NCBI GenBank assembly: GCA_944372275.1
Contig: CALVYO010000019.1
Span: 1 to 16,881, forward strand
DNA from: an uncultured Bacilli bacterium
GTDB lineage: Bacteria; Bacillota_I; Bacilli_A; RF39; UBA660
DNA length: 16,881 nt
Direction: 5' to 3'
Shown here one piece after another: positions 13,356 to 16,881 of this stretch. A program made the position numbers and the translations under genes. The notes beneath the pieces were generated by a model. The model worked only from the letters and a program-made list of their open reading frames with translations, was not told where the DNA came from and searched no databases. Within the stretch, counting starts at the first letter, position 1. Each line of letters begins with the position of its first letter.

Positions 13356-14366
13356 TATTTTTTTAAATATTTGATTGGCAATATATTTTCTTCGATTTAA
13401 TAATAACTTATTTTCTCTAGTTGGATGAATTCGATTTGATAAAAAAATAAAGCCAATTTTATTATCTCGATCAATAATTAAAGTATTTCCAGTAAATCCC
13501 GTATGATATATTGTATTATCGCTACATAACCAACCAGTTGTTTTGCTCTTACCAATTCCCCAACCAATTGATCTTACATTTTTTTGTTTTCCTTTTACTA
13601 GTGATTTAAACCATAAATCGATATATTCTTTTTTAATAAATTGTTCATTTCCTATTTTACCATCATTTAAAATCATCAAAATAAATTTTACTATATCCTC
13701 TATATTAGAAAAAAGTCCAGCTGCACCACATATACCATTTAACATACACGCTTTTTCATCATGAACAATACCTCTTACTACACCTCTTTTATCTGTTACT
13801 TCAGTTGGTGCACATATTTCTTTATTTTTTGGATTAAAGCAAGTATTTGTCATTTTTAATGGCTCTAAGATTTCATTATAAACTACTTTTTCAAATGGTA
13901 AATTGTATATTTTTTCAATTATAAATCCTAAAAATATAAAGTTCAAATCTGAATATATAACATCTGATTCTGTTTTATAAAACAATTCCTTATTATAGAA
14001 AAAATCAATTAATTCTTCTTTATTATGAACATTATCCCATTTAACATCAGCAATTAATCCTGATGTATGTGTTAGTAAATGATAAATTGTTATATTATTA
14101 TATTTAAACTTTGGTAAATATTCTTTAACATAATCTGTTAATTTAATTTTATTTTCTTGTAATAATTTTGTAATAATAGTATTTGTGGCGATAACTTTAG
14201 TTAAAGATGCTAAATCATATAAAGTATCAATTGAATTTTTTTCTATTTTAGGTATAAGTGATTTATTACCTACACTATTCATTTCGATTCCATTTTCTGT
14301 TATAATGGCGTAATTACAACCAGGAAACACATTTTGTTTTACTAATTTTTCTAAATATTCTTTCAT
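13341..14366 (-). CDS. Serine hydrolase of the beta-lactamase/penicillin-binding (class C) family
   Basis: 341 residues. SLTK at 54-57 gives the nucleophile Ser and general-base Lys (S-x-x-K). YSD (138-140) stands in the Y-x-N position. HTGFTG near the C-terminal third is the KTG-like box. HLLTHTSGL (96-104) is typical of the EstB/class C group. No signal peptide or membrane segment is seen, so it is probably cytoplasmic. Members are esterases or peptidases of varied substrate, so no resistance role is implied. Its ATG overlaps the sigH stop as ATGA, which couples it to the sigma factor gene. It forms the end of the rbgA-mrnC-rlmB-sigH run. Confidence 0.88.
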   Translation of the reverse strand: MKEYLEKLVKQNVFPGCNYAIITENGIEMNSVGNKSLIPKIEKNSIDTLYDLASLTKVIATNTIITKLLQENKIKLTDYVKEYLPKFKYNNITIYHLLTHTSGLIADVKWDNVHNKEELIDFFYNKELFYKTESDVIYSDLNFIFLGFIIEKIYNLPFEKVVYNEILEPLKMTNTCFNPKNKEICAPTEVTDKRGVVRGIVHDEKACMLNGICGAAGLFSNIEDIVKFILMILNDGKIGNEQFIKKEYIDLWFKSLVKGKQKNVRSIGWGIGKSKTTGWLCSDNTIYHTGFTGNTLIIDRDNKIGFIFLSNRIHPTRENKLLLNRRKYIANQIFKKIKQVN

Positions 14367-14962
14367 ATTTCTTTCATTATTTTCTTTAATTTTGTTTTTA
14401 TTCGTTGAATAGTGTTATCGATTACTTTAGGATCTTTTTCTAATATATCGGCAATCTCTTTATAATTAAAATAATTTTTTTTAAGTTCAAATACTTGTCT
14501 TTCTAAATCAGTTAATTGCTCATTTAATTTTTTTAATATTTCTTCTTGATAAGCATTTTCTTCCAACATATCTGAAGGATTATTTGAATTATCTACTAAA
14601 AATCTATCGATATTAGTATCTTCTTCATCTTCTAAAGAAATTGACTCATTTAATATTTTATTTTTGTATGTTCTCGTACTTTTTACTACACTATACATTC
14701 TTCTTTGGATACATAATTTTGCATATGTCCCAAAGTTTGTTTCTTTATCTTCACGAAAGTTATTTATTGCTTCATTTAATCCAACTAATCCTTCTTGAAT
14801 TAAATCATTCAAATCGATGCCACCGTTACAATATTTTATCAATTTTTTAGCTAAATTAACTGTTAAAGGACGATATTTATATATCATTATTTCGTTAGCA
14901 TCTTCATCACAACTATAAATATGATCTAATAATTCATAATCATTAAAATCTTTGTAATTCAT
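14363..14962 (-). CDS. sigH: RNA polymerase sigma factor, SigH-like
   Basis: 199 residues of a sigma-70 family factor with regions 2 and 4. Region 2 has YRPLTVNLAKKLIKY, DLNDLIQEGLVGLNEAI and FGTYAKLCIQRRMY (about residues 25-95). Region 4 is a helix-turn-helix, NYFNYKEIADILEKDPKVIDNTIQR (about 163-187). In Bacillus SigH drives early stationary-phase and sporulation genes and sits just after rlmB/yacP, as here. In this lineage the regulon may differ. ATG 14962 is preferred over ATG 14965 because AGGAGG (14973-14968), inside the end of rlmB, leaves five bases to the former and only two to the latter. Confidence 0.85.
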   Translation of the reverse strand: MNYKDFNDYELLDHIYSCDEDANEIMIYKYRPLTVNLAKKLIKYCNGGIDLNDLIQEGLVGLNEAINNFREDKETNFGTYAKLCIQRRMYSVVKSTRTYKNKILNESISLEDEEDTNIDRFLVDNSNNPSDMLEENAYQEEILKKLNEQLTDLERQVFELKKNYFNYKEIADILEKDPKVIDNTIQRIKTKLKKIMKEI

Positions 14963-14964
14963 CA

Positions 14965-15624
14965 TTACCTCCTTGCTTCAAATATAATAATACCGGCTGC
15001 CACAGAGGCATTTAAACTATTAACTTCTCCTTGCATAGGAATAGATGCGATAAAGTCGCATGCTTCTTTTACCAATCTACTTATGCCATTTCCTTCATTG
15101 CCTATTATTATAACTATTTTACCTTTATAATCGATTTTTTTATAATCAGTTCCTTCCATATCTGTACCGATAATCCAATAATTATTTTTTTTAAGGTAAT
15201 TAATTGTTTGAACTAAATTAGTAACTTCGTAAATATTTACTCGGTCTAAGCATCCGGCACTAGTTTTCATAACGGTACTATTCACTTTGACGCTTCGGTC
15301 TTTAGGTATGATTATATCTTTAATACCTGCTGCTTCACAAGTTCTTATGATTGCTCCAAAATTATGTGGATCTTCTAAATGGTCTAGCATAACTACAACA
15401 TCACTATTTAATTCACTTATATCTTTGTAGTCATAATCAGCAATTTTTAAAACGATTCCTTGGTGTACTCCATCGACCATTTTATCTAATTTATTTTTAT
15501 CGACATAAACGATTGGTGCTTTAATTTTTTTAAGTATTTCTTTGTCTTTAAAATTATTGGCAACATATACTTTTTCGATTTTACTATTAATTTCTTTTGC
15601 TACATTTTTACCATATACATACAT
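14965..15624 (-). CDS. rlmB: 23S rRNA (guanosine-2'-O-)-methyltransferase RlmB/TrmH family
   Basis: 219 residues of the SpoU class. The substrate-binding N-domain (about 1-60) includes GVHQGIVLK. Motif 1 is DHLEDPHNFGAIIRTCEAAG (81-100), motif 2 IIIGNEGNGIS (172-182) and motif 3 IPMQGEVNSLNASVAAGI (195-212); together they form the trefoil-knot SAM site. Members 2'-O-methylate rRNA (G2251 in E. coli 23S), and some act on other RNAs. The gene overlaps the end of mrnC by 25 bases and its last codons hold the sigH ribosome site. AGGAG upstream supports ATG 15624. Confidence 0.92.
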   Translation of the reverse strand: MYVYGKNVAKEINSKIEKVYVANNFKDKEILKKIKAPIVYVDKNKLDKMVDGVHQGIVLKIADYDYKDISELNSDVVVMLDHLEDPHNFGAIIRTCEAAGIKDIIIPKDRSVKVNSTVMKTSAGCLDRVNIYEVTNLVQTINYLKKNNYWIIGTDMEGTDYKKIDYKGKIVIIIGNEGNGISRLVKEACDFIASIPMQGEVNSLNASVAAGIIIFEARR

Positions 15625-15983
15625 AATAATTCTCCTATTTCTTCTATTCTTTTATAATCTTTTTTTAAATATAAATATCCGATAATTGCTTCAAAACCTG
15701 TTGCATATTTGTAAGTTATAATATCAGTATTTTTAGGATGAGAATTAGATTTATGATTTCTTCCTCGATAAAATATTTCTAATTCTTCATTAGTTAGTTT
15801 GTTTTTTTCGATTAATTTAGTAACAAAACTGCATTGTCCTTTCGCACTTACATATTTGATTGCCTCTTTTTGTAGTGTATTTACTTTATTGATTCCTTGT
15901 TCAATTAAATACTTTCTTATCATTATTTCAAATACACTATCACCTAAATAGGCTAAAACTAAAATATTTTTATCCAATTTCAT
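15600..15983 (-). CDS. mrnC: Mini-ribonuclease III
   Basis: 127 residues: a stand-alone RNase III catalytic domain without a dsRNA-binding domain, the hallmark of Mini-III. LAYLGDSVFEIMIRKYL (about 10-26) carries the catalytic acidic residues, and YATGFEAIIGYLYL is the second signature. The enzyme matures the ends of 23S rRNA. The order mrnC-rlmB is the Bacillus one. The start is placed at ATG 15983, with AGGA a few bases upstream; codons farther upstream overlap rbgA more and lack an ATG. It overlaps rbgA by 14 bases. Confidence 0.92.
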   Translation of the reverse strand: MKLDKNILVLAYLGDSVFEIMIRKYLIEQGINKVNTLQKEAIKYVSAKGQCSFVTKLIEKNKLTNEELEIFYRGRNHKSNSHPKNTDIITYKYATGFEAIIGYLYLKKDYKRIEEIGELLCMYMVKM

Positions 15984-16845
15984 CAATCCTATCAAAAGTT
16001 ATATTTTTAATATAACCATTTTTTATATCATTTATTATAACACTAATTACTTTATCATAATCAACTTGTCCACCTTTAATTAAACAGCCTCTTTTTTTAC
16101 CAATAATATCAAAAGTATCGATTATATCTTCTGTTAGTTCTTTAATACCATATCTTTCTTTTAATTTATCTTTATAATATTTATTTAAGGTATTTAAAAT
16201 ATATGTACAAACATCAAAAAGTGGTAATATTTCTTCTTTTATGGCTGTTAAACTAGCAAGATTTAAAGCAACTGTTTGATTATCTAATTTAGGCCATAAA
16301 ATACCAGGGGTATCTAATAATTCTAATTCATCATTTATTCTAATCCAATTTAGTTGTTTTGTAACTCCTGGTTTGTTACCAACATCGACGGCTTTCTTAC
16401 CTACTAATCTATTTAACAAAGTGGATTTGCCTACATTAGGAATACCGATTATCAATACTCTAGTTCGCCTTTTTAATAACCCTTTTTGTTCTCTTTTTTG
16501 ATTTTTCTCTTGCATTAATTCATTAGTTAGATTGAATAATGGTTTTAAATTTGGCTTGTTTTCTAAATCGATTGGTAAAACTTTATAATTTTTTTCTTCA
16601 TAATATTTTATCCATTTATCAGTTTCTTCTTTATCACATAAATCATATTTTGTCATTATTAATATTCTTGGTTTATTTTTTATTACTTCATCGATATCTT
16701 TTATTTTAGATGAATAAGGCATTCTTGAATCTATTACTTCATAAACTATATCTATTAAATCTAATTGTTCTTTTACTAATCTTTTGGTTTTGGCCATATG
16801 GCCTGGATACCAGTTTATATTTGTCGAATTTTGTCGATTATCCAT
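15970..16845 (-). CDS. rbgA: Ribosome biogenesis GTPase RbgA (YlqF)
   Basis: 291 residues of a circularly permuted GTPase. The N-terminal INWYPGHMAKT (10-20) is characteristic of RbgA. G4 TKYD (65-68) precedes G1 GIPNVGKS (134-141), then the G2 Thr around 162 and G3 DTPG (178-181), followed by a C-terminal ANTAR-like helical region. RbgA helps late 50S assembly. GGAGGG nine bases upstream supports the ATG at 16845. In Bacillus this gene lies elsewhere (ylqF) and cysS precedes mrnC, so its presence at the head of this cluster is a lineage-specific rearrangement. No promoter is visible in the 36 bases upstream. Confidence 0.94.
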   Translation of the reverse strand: MDNRQNSTNINWYPGHMAKTKRLVKEQLDLIDIVYEVIDSRMPYSSKIKDIDEVIKNKPRILIMTKYDLCDKEETDKWIKYYEEKNYKVLPIDLENKPNLKPLFNLTNELMQEKNQKREQKGLLKRRTRVLIIGIPNVGKSTLLNRLVGKKAVDVGNKPGVTKQLNWIRINDELELLDTPGILWPKLDNQTVALNLASLTAIKEEILPLFDVCTYILNTLNKYYKDKLKERYGIKELTEDIIDTFDIIGKKRGCLIKGGQVDYDKVISVIINDIKNGYIKNITFDRIDEIG

Positions 16846-16881
16846 TTTATCATTCCCTCCTACTAGGCAAATTTAAAGATA

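Noticed and set aside
14641..15216. Plus-strand frames opposite sigH and rlmB
   Set aside because: Antisense shadows of conserved genes with no ribosome site and no recognisable domain.

Overview
The window comes from a very AT-rich, low-GC Gram-positive bacterium, most likely an uncultured gut-type member of the Bacilli/Mollicutes-related lineages. The main evidence is the chromosomal backbone rbgA-mrnC-rlmB-sigH ... secE-nusG-rplK-(rplA), all on the minus strand, which closely follows the Bacillus order around sigH and secE. TGA is a genuine stop here (sigH, the serine hydrolase and the pilin gene all end in it) and Trp is TGG, so this is not a code-4 mycoplasma. No tRNA, rRNA, insertion sequence or CRISPR array was seen.

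Layout. 1-1683: start of rplA, a small membrane ORF, rplK, nusG and secE, with clear promoters and two L1-type autoregulatory hairpins. 1863-3071: a DUF4143-type ATPase gene with its own promoter behind a 22-bp palindrome. 3263-6679: a diversity-generating retroelement (DGR). In transcription order (minus strand) it holds a type IV pilin-like target gene whose 3' end is the variable repeat (VR), a small basic ORF candidate, a strong hairpin, an Avd-like accessory gene, the template repeat (TR), a structured spacer RNA and the reverse transcriptase (RT). 6774-10934: an operon of CotH-type surface kinase, VTC polyphosphate polymerase and DUF4956 membrane protein. 11046-13335 (plus strand, divergent): a two-repeat lectin-like surface protein and a phosphodiester glycosidase. 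13341-16845: serine hydrolase, sigH, rlmB, mrnC and rbgA, mostly overlapping.

The most notable system is the DGR. TR (4610-4717) and VR (5529-5636) align over 108 bases without gaps and differ at 21 positions; 19 of these are adenines in the TR coding strand, the signature of adenine-specific mutagenic retrohoming. The target is a secreted pilin with a class III leader and a lectin-like C-terminal domain. Its leader contains a run of 11 G that puts the start codon out of frame with the rest of the gene; 12 or 9 G would restore it. The pilin therefore looks both DGR-diversified and phase-variable, and is OFF in this copy. The machinery also looks damaged: the RT carries two frameshifts (the catalytic FMDD lies in a different frame from the N-terminal half), the Avd-like gene has an in-frame TAA, and the TR has a TGA where the VR has TGG. 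The likely picture is a recently inactivated DGR that leaves a frozen variable adhesin under slipped-strand control.

The 12-kb block between sigH and secE is mostly cell-surface functions (pilin, CotH/VTC, lectin-like protein, NAGPA-type glycosidase) and appears to be an accessory insertion in a conserved information-processing cluster.
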